A stretch of DNA of 64,000 nucleotides from the NCBI GenBank assembly GCA_015067565.1, contig SVMF01000011.1, positions 24,113 to 88,112 on the forward strand. The letters are read 5' to 3'. A program made the translations under genes and the position numbers. The DNA comes from Oscillospiraceae bacterium. Lineage in GTDB: Bacteria > Bacillota > Clostridia > Oscillospirales > Oscillospiraceae. Positions 25,902 through 34,138 of the stretch are shown one piece after another (positions within the stretch are counted from its first letter, which is position 1; the number at the start of each line of letters is the position of its first letter). Below the pieces are notes generated by a model. The model worked only from the letters and a program-made list of their open reading frames with translations. It did not search any database and was not told the origin of the DNA.

Positions 25902-27782
25902 TTACTTCTTAATGATTGCCTTCAAGCGGCAGGTGGCGATACAAGCGCCGCACTTGACGCACTTGGCTGCATCGATCTGATAGGACGGCAGCTTCTTGCC
26001 CGGAGCGATGTAATCCGTCTTCTGGATGCAACCAGTAGGACAAGACTTTGCACAAAGACCGCAGCCGACACACTTATCCTGCTGGATGGTGTACTGCATG
26101 AGCTTCTTACAGACTTTGGACGGGCACTGCTTGTCAATAATATGCGCCAGATACTCATGACGGAAATGCTTCAAGGTAGAGATGATGGGATTGGCAGCAG
26201 TCTGACCCAGAGCGCACAGGGAGTTCGCCTGAACGGCTCTGCCGAGCTCTTCGAGCTCTTCCAGATCTTGCATGGTGCCCTGACCCTCGGTGATGCGGGT
26301 GAGGATCTCGAGCATTCTCTTCGTGCCGATACGGCAGGGGGAGCACTTGCCGCAGCTCTCGTCACAGATGAATTCCATGTAGAACTTAGCAACGTCGACC
26401 ATGCAGTTATCCTCGTCCATAACGATGGCACCACCGGAGCCCATCATGGAGCCCTTGGCAACGAGGTTATCGAAGTCGATCGGTTCGTCGAGGCTTTCAG
26501 CCGTCAGACAGCCACCGGAGGGGCCACCGGTCTGAATGGCCTTGAACTTCTTGCCATCGGGAATGCCACCGCCGATGTCATAGATCAGCTCTCGAAGCGT
26601 CGTGCCCATGGGGATCTCGACCAGGCCAACATTGTTGACCTTGCCGCCGAGAGCGAAGACCTTGGTACCCTTGGATCTGTCGGTGCCGCAGCTTGCAAAC
26701 TGCTCTGCACCTTCGCGCATGATGTAGGGAACACAGGCAAGGGTCTCAACATTGTTCACGATCGTAGGCTTGCCCCACAGACCCTTGACAGCAGGGAAGG
26801 GAGGACGAGGACGCGGCATACCGCGCTTGCCCTCGATGGAGTTGAGCAGTGCAGTTTCTTCGCCGCAGACGAACGCGCCTGCGCCCAGACGGATATGTGC
26901 ATGGAAGCTGAAGCCGCTGCCCATGATGTTCTCGCCCAGAATACCAGCTTCGTTCATCTGCTTGATGGCATTGCGAAGACGATTGACAGCGATGGGGTAC
27001 TCTGCACGAACATAGAAATAACCTTCAGTTGCGCCGATGGCGTAACCTGCGATCATCATGCCCTCAAGAACGGCAAACGGATTGCCCTCGAGGATGGAAC
27101 GGTCCATAAATGCACCAGGGTCGCCCTCGTCGCCGTTGCAGACGACATACTTTTGATCCGCTGCATTCGCATAAGCAAAGGACCACTTACGGCCGGTCGG
27201 GAAGCCTGCGCCGCCACGGCCGCGAAGACCTGCAGCCAGAACTTCGTCGATGACTTCCTTCGGGTCCATGGAAAGAGCGCGTCTCAGACCCTGGAATGCA
27301 CCGTGTCCGATTGCCTCGTCAATGTTTTCGGGGTTGATAACACCGCAGCCGTGAAGGGCGATACGGCGCTGCTTCTTATAGAAATTGATATCGTCCTGCT
27401 TTGCAACCTTCTCGCCGGTCAGGGGCTCGACATAGAGCAGACGCTCAACAATCTCGCCGCCCATAATGTCCTTCTGGAAGATTTCCTCGACATCGTCTTC
27501 ACGAACCAGGCGGTAGAGCGTATCTTCGGGGAAAATCTTGACGAACGGGCCCTGCGAGCAGAAGCCGAAGCAGCCGACGATGTTGACACTGACTCTGTCT
27601 TCCATGCGGTTCTCCGCCACAAGACGGTCGAACTTTTCCTTGATGTTCATGGAGTTAGAGGACAGACAGCCTGTACCGCCGCAAAGCAGAATGGCACGCT
27701 TGCCGTTAGAACCGTCGATTTTGGAGGTCAGGGCTTCTGTGCAAGCACAAATTTTAGCATCCAATTCAGCGAAAGTTTTCAT
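25902..27782 (-). CDS. hydB: Electron-bifurcating hydrogenase subunit HydB (NuoF-like)
   Basis: A 626-residue NuoF-type flavoprotein. An N-terminal thioredoxin-like [2Fe-2S] part (CGGTGC, NIVGCFGFCSQGP) is followed by the NADH/FMN core GLRGRGGAGFPTGRKW and CNGDEGDPGAFMDR, the SLBB and cluster-binding block ESCGKCSPCRIGTKR, and a C-terminal two-cluster ferredoxin (CVGCGLCAKSCPTGC, CVKCGACIATC). Carries the site where NADH electrons meet the ferredoxin branch. Abuts hydC (stop/start share bases at 27782) and precedes hydA by 16 bp. Confidence 0.93.
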   Translation of the reverse strand: MKTFAELDAKICACTEALTSKIDGSNGKRAILLCGGTGCLSSNSMNIKEKFDRLVAENRMEDRVSVNIVGCFGFCSQGPFVKIFPEDTLYRLVREDDVEEIFQKDIMGGEIVERLLYVEPLTGEKVAKQDDINFYKKQRRIALHGCGVINPENIDEAIGHGAFQGLRRALSMDPKEVIDEVLAAGLRGRGGAGFPTGRKWSFAYANAADQKYVVCNGDEGDPGAFMDRSILEGNPFAVLEGMMIAGYAIGATEGYFYVRAEYPIAVNRLRNAIKQMNEAGILGENIMGSGFSFHAHIRLGAGAFVCGEETALLNSIEGKRGMPRPRPPFPAVKGLWGKPTIVNNVETLACVPYIMREGAEQFASCGTDRSKGTKVFALGGKVNNVGLVEIPMGTTLRELIYDIGGGIPDGKKFKAIQTGGPSGGCLTAESLDEPIDFDNLVAKGSMMGSGGAIVMDEDNCMVDVAKFYMEFICDESCGKCSPCRIGTKRMLEILTRITEGQGTMQDLEELEELGRAVQANSLCALGQTAANPIISTLKHFRHEYLAHIIDKQCPSKVCKKLMQYTIQQDKCVGCGLCAKSCPTGCIQKTDYIAPGKKLPSYQIDAAKCVKCGACIATCRLKAIIKK

Positions 27783-28270
27783 CAGTTTGCACCTCCGAGA
27801 GCACGATATTCTTCGATCACGCGGGCGACCTGGTCAACTGTCATCTTGGGATATACCTTGCCGTTGATGGTAACGGCAGGAGCGATACCGCAAGCACCGA
27901 TACAGCGCAGTGCGTCGATGGTGAACATACCATCGGCCGTGGTGCCGCCGGGAACGATATCCAGGATCTCACAGAATTTATCGATGATCTGCTGCGCACC
28001 CTTGACATAGCAAGCCGTGCCCATGCAGCAGCCGATAACATACTTACCCTTAGGTTCGAGGGAGAAGAAGGAGTAGAACGTGACAACACCATAGATCTCT
28101 GCCACGGAAATACCAGTCTTCTCAGACACGATTTGTTGTACATCCAGCGGAATATAACCGTATTCGTTCTGGATGTCGCTCAGGATCATCATGAGAGGAG
28201 TCTTTTCGTTTGCGTATCTTTCGCAGATCTCGCAAATTTTCTTGACGCCCGCATCGCTGATATGAGCCAT
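27782..28270 (-). CDS. hydC: Electron-bifurcating hydrogenase subunit HydC (NuoE-like)
   Basis: A 162-residue NuoE/thioredoxin-like [2Fe-2S] protein. The cluster cysteines are in CCMGTACYVKGA and RCIGACGIAP; the N-terminal helical part has VQQIVSEKTGISVAEIYGVVTFYSFF. First gene of the hydCBA operon; a GGAGG site precedes the ATG at 28270. Confidence 0.93.
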   Translation of the reverse strand: MAHISDAGVKKICEICERYANEKTPLMMILSDIQNEYGYIPLDVQQIVSEKTGISVAEIYGVVTFYSFFSLEPKGKYVIGCCMGTACYVKGAQQIIDKFCEILDIVPGGTTADGMFTIDALRCIGACGIAPAVTINGKVYPKMTVDQVARVIEEYRALGGAN

Positions 28271-28379
28271 AAAATACCTCCTTAGAATATATAAAAAATA
28301 TTTGCGCTTATTTTAGCGAAGGAACATACATAAATCATGCAGGATCCTTCGTTGGTTATATAATTTTTACATACCTATT

Positions 28380-28408
28380 ATATTAGTCGAAATATAACGA
28401 TTTGTCAA
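28380..28408 (-). promoter_or_regulatory. Candidate promoter of the hydCBA operon
   Basis: Leftward: a perfect -35 TTGACA (28408-28403) and -10 TAATAT (28385-28380), 17 bp apart. An overlapping TATAAT at 28382-28377 has a 20-bp spacing. A short inverted repeat CGCT-6-AGCG (28306-28319) lies between promoter and gene. No consensus clostridial Rex site (TTGTTAA-4-TTAACAA) was found, although Rex control would be expected. Confidence 0.5.
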
Positions 28409-28470
28409 GGTAAACCTGCAATTTTACAATAAACAATTGTGTACTTTAAGGAGTTGTAATAAAAATCCTG

Positions 28471-28507
28471 TTGCAATTAGAACAAATGTTTGATATAATA
28501 TCAAACA
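28471..28507 (+). promoter_or_regulatory. Promoter of the dinB operon with LexA-like site and 19-bp palindrome
   Basis: -35 TTGCAA (28471-28476), 17 bp, -10 TATAAT (28494-28499). Between them lies GAACAAATGTTT (28480-28491), one mismatch from the Firmicutes LexA half-site pair GAAC-4-GTTC. Overlapping the -10 is a perfect 19-bp palindrome, GTTTGATATAATATCAAAC (28489-28507). Either may be an operator. Because the second gene of the operon is DNA polymerase IV, SOS control through the GAAC site is plausible. Confidence 0.6.
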
Positions 28508-28519
28508 GAGGTGATTGAT

Positions 28520-28780
28520 GTGAACTTACAAATCGAAATGATCAGCGTTTGCGCAGCGGACGGACGACTGACACCCCTGCGTTTTCGCGTAGAAAATGAG
28601 GAGCATTGTCTGCAAACGGTGTCTGTTTTGCAGGTGCTTAGCACAAAGCACATTCAATATGCCGGGATCGATGCACTACAGTATCTTTGTAAGGCCATCA
28701 TCGACGAGCGGGAGCGACTGTTCGAGCTTCGCTATACGATCAAAACGCATCGTTGGAGCTTGTTTCGGATGGTGTACTGA
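28520..28780 (+). CDS. Small uncharacterised protein coupled to DNA polymerase IV
   Basis: An 86-residue protein with no recognised domain. It has an N-terminal strand region (LQIEMISVCAADGRLTPLRFRVENEEH), a middle YAGIDALQYLCKAIIDERERLFELRY helix, and a basic aromatic end (KTHRWSLFRMVY). GTG 28520 is chosen because AGAGGTG lies 6 nt upstream; GTG 28511 would add three residues. The stop codon overlaps the ATG of dinB (TGATG), so the two proteins are translationally coupled. Length and coupling recall accessory proteins of Y-family polymerases, but sequence similarity to YolD was not evident. Confidence 0.7.
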   Translation: MNLQIEMISVCAADGRLTPLRFRVENEEHCLQTVSVLQVLSTKHIQYAGIDALQYLCKAIIDERERLFELRYTIKTHRWSLFRMVY

Positions 28781-30039
28781 TGGAACGGACGATTTTTCAC
28801 ATCGATGCCAACAGCGCATTTTTATCCTGGACAGCCGTCTATCGTCTCAAGGTCCTGGGAGAGAAAGTGGATTTAAGGCAGATCCCATCGGTCATCGCAG
28901 GGGATCGGGAAAGTCGGCAGGGGGTCGTGCTTGCCAAAAGCCAGCCGGCCAAGAAGTATGGGATCCAGACGGGAGAGCCGATCTTCAAGGCTCTGCAGAA
29001 ATGTCCGAATCTGGTTATGGCACCGCCCGATTATGCGCTTTATGTAGAGGTTTCACGGCATTTTACCGCGCTTTTGCGACAATTTTCGCCCATGGTTGAG
29101 CAGTATTCCATTGACGAGGCCTGGGTGGATATGACGGGAACAGAAGGACTTTACGGCACACCGACAGCCGCAGCCGAGTTGATGCGCAGGCGCATCAATG
29201 AAGAGCTTGGATTTACCGTCAATATCGGCATTTCCTCCAACAAGCTCCTGGCGAAAATGGCAGGGGACTTTGAAAAGCCGAACAAGATCCACACGCTGTA
29301 TCCGTATGAAATCGAGAGGAAGCTGTGGTGTTTGCCGGTGCGAGATCTGTTTATGGTCGGCTCGGCCACGGAGCGCAAACTGCATCTTTTGGGGATCCAT
29401 ACCATTGGCGAATTGGCCGCGGCGGATCCGGAAATGATCCAAAAAAAGCTACACAAGCCGGGGGTATCGTTATGGCATTGCGCCAACGGCCGTTATTGCG
29501 ATATGGTTGTCAATCAGCCGCCGGAAAACAAGGGCTATGGCAATGCCACAACACTTCCGTCCGATGTGCTCGATTCGCTTTCTGCCTACAAGGTGCTTTT
29601 GTCACTGTGCGAAACTGTGGCAAGTCGAATGCGTGCAGACCTTAAAGCGGCCTGCTGTCTTTCTGTCAGTCTTCGCAGCAACGAGTTTCGGGATTTCTCA
29701 CATCAGATGATGCTTCCTACTGCCACGGATGGCACCGATGAGCTGTTTCGCTACGCCTGCCACATTTTTGACGAGGCTTGGGACGGTCAAACGCCGCTGA
29801 GGCAGTTGGGCGTACATGCCACGCGCTTGCAAGACAGTGGTATGCGCCAGTATGATCTGTTTTTAGCCAACGGCACGCAGGACTACGAACGCAAGGCGAG
29901 ACTTGACAATGCGGTCGATGATCTGCGTGAAAAATATGGCGAGGGCATTTTGCGCCGCGCAAGATTTCTCGGGGAGAAGATCGTTTTGGCTGGCGGTTTG
30001 GCAAAAGAGCGCCGTACGGGTATCACGAAGCCCATTTGA
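28780..30039 (+). CDS. dinB: DNA polymerase IV (Y-family)
   Basis: A 419-residue Y-family polymerase starting MERTIFHIDANSAFLSW, where the first metal-binding Asp is visible. YSIDEAWVDMTG holds the SIDE catalytic acid pair. GISSNKLLAKMAGDFEKPN is the conserved thumb block, and the C-terminal little-finger domain is complete. The very C-terminus lacks an obvious beta-clamp pentapeptide other than possible QYDLF at about residue 365. Performs translesion synthesis. ATG 28780 overlaps the preceding stop; an upstream TTG 28753 is not needed. Confidence 0.95.
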   Translation: MERTIFHIDANSAFLSWTAVYRLKVLGEKVDLRQIPSVIAGDRESRQGVVLAKSQPAKKYGIQTGEPIFKALQKCPNLVMAPPDYALYVEVSRHFTALLRQFSPMVEQYSIDEAWVDMTGTEGLYGTPTAAAELMRRRINEELGFTVNIGISSNKLLAKMAGDFEKPNKIHTLYPYEIERKLWCLPVRDLFMVGSATERKLHLLGIHTIGELAAADPEMIQKKLHKPGVSLWHCANGRYCDMVVNQPPENKGYGNATTLPSDVLDSLSAYKVLLSLCETVASRMRADLKAACCLSVSLRSNEFRDFSHQMMLPTATDGTDELFRYACHIFDEAWDGQTPLRQLGVHATRLQDSGMRQYDLFLANGTQDYERKARLDNAVDDLREKYGEGILRRARFLGEKIVLAGGLAKERRTGITKPI

Positions 30040-30043
30040 TGCG

Positions 30044-30071
30044 TTGACATCGCAGAAAAACATGGTATAAT
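30044..30071 (+). promoter_or_regulatory. Strong sigma-A promoter of cwlD-radA
   Basis: Perfect -35 TTGACA (30044-30049) and perfect -10 TATAAT (30066-30071) with 16 bp between, directly after the dinB stop codon and 40 bp before the cwlD start. Confidence 0.8.
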
Positions 30072-30110
30072 GAGTACAATACCGACATAGCCTTGTCCGG
30101 AGGTGTCGGT

Positions 30111-30818
30111 ATGGTGAAAAAATATGTTATTTTTGTGCTTTTGCTCAGCACGCTTGTCGTTATCGGAGCGGCCGCAATGTCTGAGTTTGGTTCTGCAATC
30201 GCCGCATGGTCAGATCATGCGGAACCGAGTCGTACCATTGTGATCGACGCCGGACACGGTGGCGAAGATGGAGGCGCGATTGCTGTCACGGGTCAAAAGG
30301 AGAGTCAGATCAACCTGGAGATCAGCCTGCGTTTGCGTGATTTTCTCCATCTGCTCGGCATCCGTACCGAGATGATCCGTACAAGCGACAGAAGTGTTTA
30401 CACTGAAGGTAATACGATTGCGCAGAAGAAGGTTTCTGACATCAGGCATCGTGTGGCAATGGTGGAGGACACACCGGGGGCGGTGTTGATCAGCATTCAC
30501 CAGAATCATTTTTCAGAGGAAAAATATCGTGGAGCTCAGGTGTTCTTCGGCCAAAGCGAAGAGAGCAAAGCCTTGGCGCAAGCACTGCAGGCGGCGCTGA
30601 AAGGGCAAGTCGATCCGAACAACCGCCGTGAATGCAAGCCCGCCCGGAATATTTACCTGATGGAGCATGTTCACTGCACGGCTGCACTGATCGAATGCGG
30701 ATTTCTGTCAAATTATGCCGAAACGCAGCAATTGCTTGAGCCGAGCTATCAAAAGAAGCTCTCTGCCGCCATCGGATGCTGTATCTACAACTTTTTGGAG
30801 GCAAAAAATGAAGTCTAA
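30111..30818 (+). CDS. cwlD: N-acetylmuramoyl-L-alanine amidase, CwlD type
   Basis: A 235-residue amidase_3 protein with an N-terminal membrane/signal segment (YVIFVLLLSTLVVIGAAAM). The zinc ligands are in IVIDAGHGGEDGGA, the Glu after INLEIS and LISIHQNHFS; the active-site Glu is in ALIECGFLSNYAE. CwlD cleaves the peptide from muramic acid and in spore formers makes muramic-delta-lactam in the cortex; a general cell-wall role is the alternative. GGAGGTG precedes ATG 30111. Overlaps radA by 11 bp. Confidence 0.88.
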   Translation: MVKKYVIFVLLLSTLVVIGAAAMSEFGSAIAAWSDHAEPSRTIVIDAGHGGEDGGAIAVTGQKESQINLEISLRLRDFLHLLGIRTEMIRTSDRSVYTEGNTIAQKKVSDIRHRVAMVEDTPGAVLISIHQNHFSEEKYRGAQVFFGQSEESKALAQALQAALKGQVDPNNRRECKPARNIYLMEHVHCTAALIECGFLSNYAETQQLLEPSYQKKLSAAIGCCIYNFLEAKNEV

Positions 30819-32160
30819 GACCGTATTTCTCTGCACGAACTGCGGCAACGAGACGGCCAAATGGTCCGGTCGCTGTCCGTCGTGCGGACAATGGAATACC
30901 CTTGAAGAATATACCCCTACACAAACCACAAGCAAAAGCTCGGTGCGATCCATTCCCGCTACGCAGCCGAAGCGACTGCGTGAGATCGAAAGCGATGCAG
31001 CAGTGCGTTTTACTACGGGCTTAGGAGAGCTGGATCGGGTACTCGGCGGTGGCGCTGTGCGAGGCTCACTGGTGCTTGTGGCCGGTGCACCCGGTATCGG
31101 AAAATCCACCTTGCTATTGCAGATCTGCCAGTGTATCAGCAAGGAGCAGACCATCTTGTACATCTCCGGCGAGGAGAGCGCAAATCAGCTTAAGCTCCGC
31201 GCGCAAAGACTCGGCGTCGACAGCGACCGCCTGTTTTTGCTGTGTGAGACCAGCCTGGATGAGATCCTTGCCGCTGCGGATCGTCTAAAGCCGGATCTTC
31301 TGATCGTCGACTCCATCCAAACGCTCTACAGCGAGGAAAAGCCGGCCTCCGCCGGCAGTGTCACGCAGGTCAAAGAATGCACACTGCGCCTGATGCAGTA
31401 CTGCAAGGGCAGTGGTGTCAGCGTTTTTGTCGTCGGACATATCAACAAGGAAGGCGCAATTGCAGGCCCCAAGGTGCTCGAGCACATGGTCGACTGTGTT
31501 TTGTATTTCGAGGGTGAAGAGCACACAACCTACAGGCTTCTGCGCGCTGCCAAAAACCGCTTTGGCTCGACCAACGAGATCGGTGTGTTTGAGATGATCG
31601 ATCGTGGCTTGCGTGAGGTACCGAATCCGTCAGAAATGCTGCTTTCAGGCAGACCAGAGAATACGCCGGGCAACTGTGTTGCCTGCGTCATGGAGGGAAG
31701 CCGACCGATCCTTGCTGAGGTGCAGGCCTTAGTCTCTCCCACCACGCTTACAAACCCGCGCCGCAGCGCAAACGGATTTGACTATAACCGCGCAGCCATG
31801 CTCCTTGCAGTTCTGGAAAAACGAGGCGGCCTGCGCTTTTCCACCTCCGATGTGTATCTGAATGTCATCGGTGGTTTGCGCCTGGACGAACCAGCGGCAG
31901 ATATGGCAGTTGTCCTGTCGGCAGCCTCCGCGCTGTTGGACAAGCCCATCAGCGACACCCTTGCAGCTGTCGGGGAAGTGGGTCTGACGGGAGAAATTCG
32001 TGCCATTGGACAGCTTTCGCAGCGTCTGAGTGAGATGCACCGCCTTGGTTTTACGCAGTGCGTAATCCCGAGGAGCGGCAGCGCAGATATCAAGGCCCCT
32101 GATGGATTGGAGCTGCTGCGTGTGCGTAACATTCGTGAGGCCCTGGCCGTCACTTTCTGA
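30808..32160 (+). CDS. radA: DNA repair protein RadA
   Basis: A 450-residue RadA/Sms. The zinc finger is CTNCGNETAKWSGRCPSCGQW; Walker A is GAPGIGKST; the RadA-specific KNRFG motif is in AAKNRFGSTNEIG; the Lon-like C-terminal domain is complete (FSTSDVYLNVIGGLRLDEPAADMA). Acts in branch migration during recombination. ATG 30808 is used since the upstream frame overlaps cwlD entirely. Confidence 0.96.
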   Translation: MKSKTVFLCTNCGNETAKWSGRCPSCGQWNTLEEYTPTQTTSKSSVRSIPATQPKRLREIESDAAVRFTTGLGELDRVLGGGAVRGSLVLVAGAPGIGKSTLLLQICQCISKEQTILYISGEESANQLKLRAQRLGVDSDRLFLLCETSLDEILAAADRLKPDLLIVDSIQTLYSEEKPASAGSVTQVKECTLRLMQYCKGSGVSVFVVGHINKEGAIAGPKVLEHMVDCVLYFEGEEHTTYRLLRAAKNRFGSTNEIGVFEMIDRGLREVPNPSEMLLSGRPENTPGNCVACVMEGSRPILAEVQALVSPTTLTNPRRSANGFDYNRAAMLLAVLEKRGGLRFSTSDVYLNVIGGLRLDEPAADMAVVLSAASALLDKPISDTLAAVGEVGLTGEIRAIGQLSQRLSEMHRLGFTQCVIPRSGSADIKAPDGLELLRVRNIREALAVTF

Positions 32161-32170
32161 GGAGATTTCT

Positions 32171-33178
32171 ATGCCAAGTGTAAAATATTTTTTCCGTGTT
32201 CTCAAGGGAATGCGCTTTGATAAGCTGAATAAGATGCTGACCGTTGTCAAGGAAAAAAGCGGCCACTGCAAGGCTCGAACCTTCTGCAGTATGCTGTGGT
32301 GCACAATGCGTTACGGTGCAGGTTACTATGACTATGTCATGTTTGGCTTCTACGACATGAACGGCAAGCAACGCAACACCTATCTAACGCGCGTGCGCAA
32401 TAAAAAGGTCTGCGAATTGATGAATGATTATTCTTTTGCCGAGGAATTTGACGATAAACTTCGTTTCAATGTTCGATTTTCTAAGTATCTGAAACGGCAA
32501 ACCCTGAACGGTCATACATGCACGCAGGAGGAATTTGACGATTTTTTGCGAGACAAGACCGCATTTTTTGCCAAGCCGAATCACGGCTCCTGCGGCAACG
32601 GTGTTGAAAAGCTCTATGTCGCAAATTTCAAAGATTCTGCCGCGCTGCTGGAGTATATTCGCATGAAAAAGCTCTATATCATCGAGGAATCGCTTGCGCA
32701 GCATCCCGATATGGCCAGGCTTCATCCCGATTCCGTCAATTCTATCCGCATTGTTACGGACCTGGTTGACGACGTGATCCATATTGCCTATGTGATGGTA
32801 AAAATGGGCAGGGGAGGCGGCTGCTGCGACAATACAGGCCAGGGAGGGGTGATCTGCCGTGTGGATGAAAAGAACGGCAGGATCATTTCCGTTGCGACGG
32901 ACGACTATTTCAATGTCTTTGATAAGCATCCTGATACAGGTGTTTCCTTTGTCGGTTACCAGCTGCCGATGCTGGATGAGGCCATCTCCCTTGTGAAACA
33001 GGCGGCGCTGGAGATTCCGAAGATGCGCCATATCGGCTGGGATGTCGCCATCACGCCCGACGGCCCGGCGATCATTGAGGGAAATGAATATCCCGGCACG
33101 GATCTTTGCCAGCTCGCGCCGCATTATCCTGAAAAGTGCGGACTTTGGCCGTATTATAAGAAGCTACTGAAGTTGTGA
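32171..33178 (+). CDS. Sugar-transfer-associated ATP-grasp protein
   Basis: A 335-residue ATP-grasp protein. FFAKPNHGSCGNGVEKL is the ATP-binding loop, LYIIEESLAQHPDMARLHPDSVNSIRIV the central strand and hinge, and IGWDVAITPDGPAIIEGNEYPG the metal-binding end with E-x-N. It belongs to the family of ATP-grasp enzymes linked to sugar transfer in capsule loci; their ligation substrates are unknown. Here it stands alone between radA (10 bp upstream) and moxR. GGAG lies before ATG 32171. Confidence 0.75.
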   Translation: MPSVKYFFRVLKGMRFDKLNKMLTVVKEKSGHCKARTFCSMLWCTMRYGAGYYDYVMFGFYDMNGKQRNTYLTRVRNKKVCELMNDYSFAEEFDDKLRFNVRFSKYLKRQTLNGHTCTQEEFDDFLRDKTAFFAKPNHGSCGNGVEKLYVANFKDSAALLEYIRMKKLYIIEESLAQHPDMARLHPDSVNSIRIVTDLVDDVIHIAYVMVKMGRGGGCCDNTGQGGVICRVDEKNGRIISVATDDYFNVFDKHPDTGVSFVGYQLPMLDEAISLVKQAALEIPKMRHIGWDVAITPDGPAIIEGNEYPGTDLCQLAPHYPEKCGLWPYYKKLLKL

Positions 33179-33194
33179 GGATCGGAGGCATACC

Positions 33195-34136
33195 ATGCAA
33201 GGAATACAGATAAATTTCCTTACCCATGCGCAAAATGTCTTGCGGCAAGTCCGCCGTGTCATTGTCGGCAAGAACAACACCTTGACCTGGGTCTTTGCCG
33301 CCATGCTGGCGAAGGGTCACATTCTGATGGAGGACATTCCCGGTGTCGGAAAAACAACCATGGCGCTGGCCTTTGCAAAATCACTTGGCCTGAAAACCGG
33401 CAGAGTGCAGTTTACGCCCGATATTCTTCCGTCCGATGTCGTCGGATTCAGCATCCTCGATCAAAACGACGGCAAGATGGTCTACCGCCCCGGTGCGGTA
33501 TTTTGCAACATCTTTCTTGCTGATGAGCTCAACCGTGCCACCAGCAGAACGCAATCTGCGCTGTTGGAAGCCATGGAGGAGGGGCAGGTAACCGTTGACG
33601 GCATCAGCTATCCCCTGGAGCAGCCATTTATCGTCATCGCAACGCAGAACCCAACGGGAGCGGCCGGCACGCAGCCTTTGCCCGACAGCCAGACAGACCG
33701 CTTCATGCTGCGCTTGTCGCTCGGCTATCCTTCCTTGGAAGACGAGATCTCCATGGTCACGAGCAGGCAGGGGGCAGACCCTCTGAAGGATCTTTCGCCC
33801 ATTATGAAGGCAAGTGATCTCATTGCGATGCAGGAGCTCGTTTCTGAAACCTATGTTTCCCGTGAGGTTACGGCTTATGCCGTCAAGCTGGTGCAGGCGA
33901 CACGAACCAACACTGTTGTTGCCAGAGGCGCAAGTCCGAGAGCGACCCTTGCCCTCATTTCGCTTTCAAAAGCGCTGGCAAGACTCAACGGAAGAGATTT
34001 TGTCGTCCCTGCGGATGTACAGAGTTCATTTGTTCAGGCGGTTGCGCACCGAATTGAGCTCCATGCCAACGTGCAGCAAACGGCTGAACAGGTTCTGCAG
34101 ACGATCGCACATGGCATCGTCCCGCCGAAGCCGTAA
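33195..34136 (+). CDS. MoxR-family AAA+ ATPase
   Basis: A 313-residue MoxR ATPase with Walker A PGVGKTTMALAFA, Walker B IFLADELNRA, sensor 1 VIATQNPTG and the arginine finger region LPDSQTDRFMLRL. MoxR chaperones are thought to mature metal or protein complexes. It heads a three-gene set with a DUF58 and a transglutaminase-like membrane protein, a common arrangement with unclear physiological role. Confidence 0.92.
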   Translation: MQGIQINFLTHAQNVLRQVRRVIVGKNNTLTWVFAAMLAKGHILMEDIPGVGKTTMALAFAKSLGLKTGRVQFTPDILPSDVVGFSILDQNDGKMVYRPGAVFCNIFLADELNRATSRTQSALLEAMEEGQVTVDGISYPLEQPFIVIATQNPTGAAGTQPLPDSQTDRFMLRLSLGYPSLEDEISMVTSRQGADPLKDLSPIMKASDLIAMQELVSETYVSREVTAYAVKLVQATRTNTVVARGASPRATLALISLSKALARLNGRDFVVPADVQSSFVQAVAHRIELHANVQQTAEQVLQTIAHGIVPPKP

Positions 34137-34138
34137 CT

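Noticed and set aside
26142..28010. 622-aa plus-strand ORF
   Set aside because: Antisense shadow of hydB and hydC, which have full functional motifs; the product has no recognisable domain.
28271..28510. Rex operator upstream of hydC
   Set aside because: No TTGTTAA-type inverted repeat found; the CGCT-6-AGCG hairpin is too short to count.
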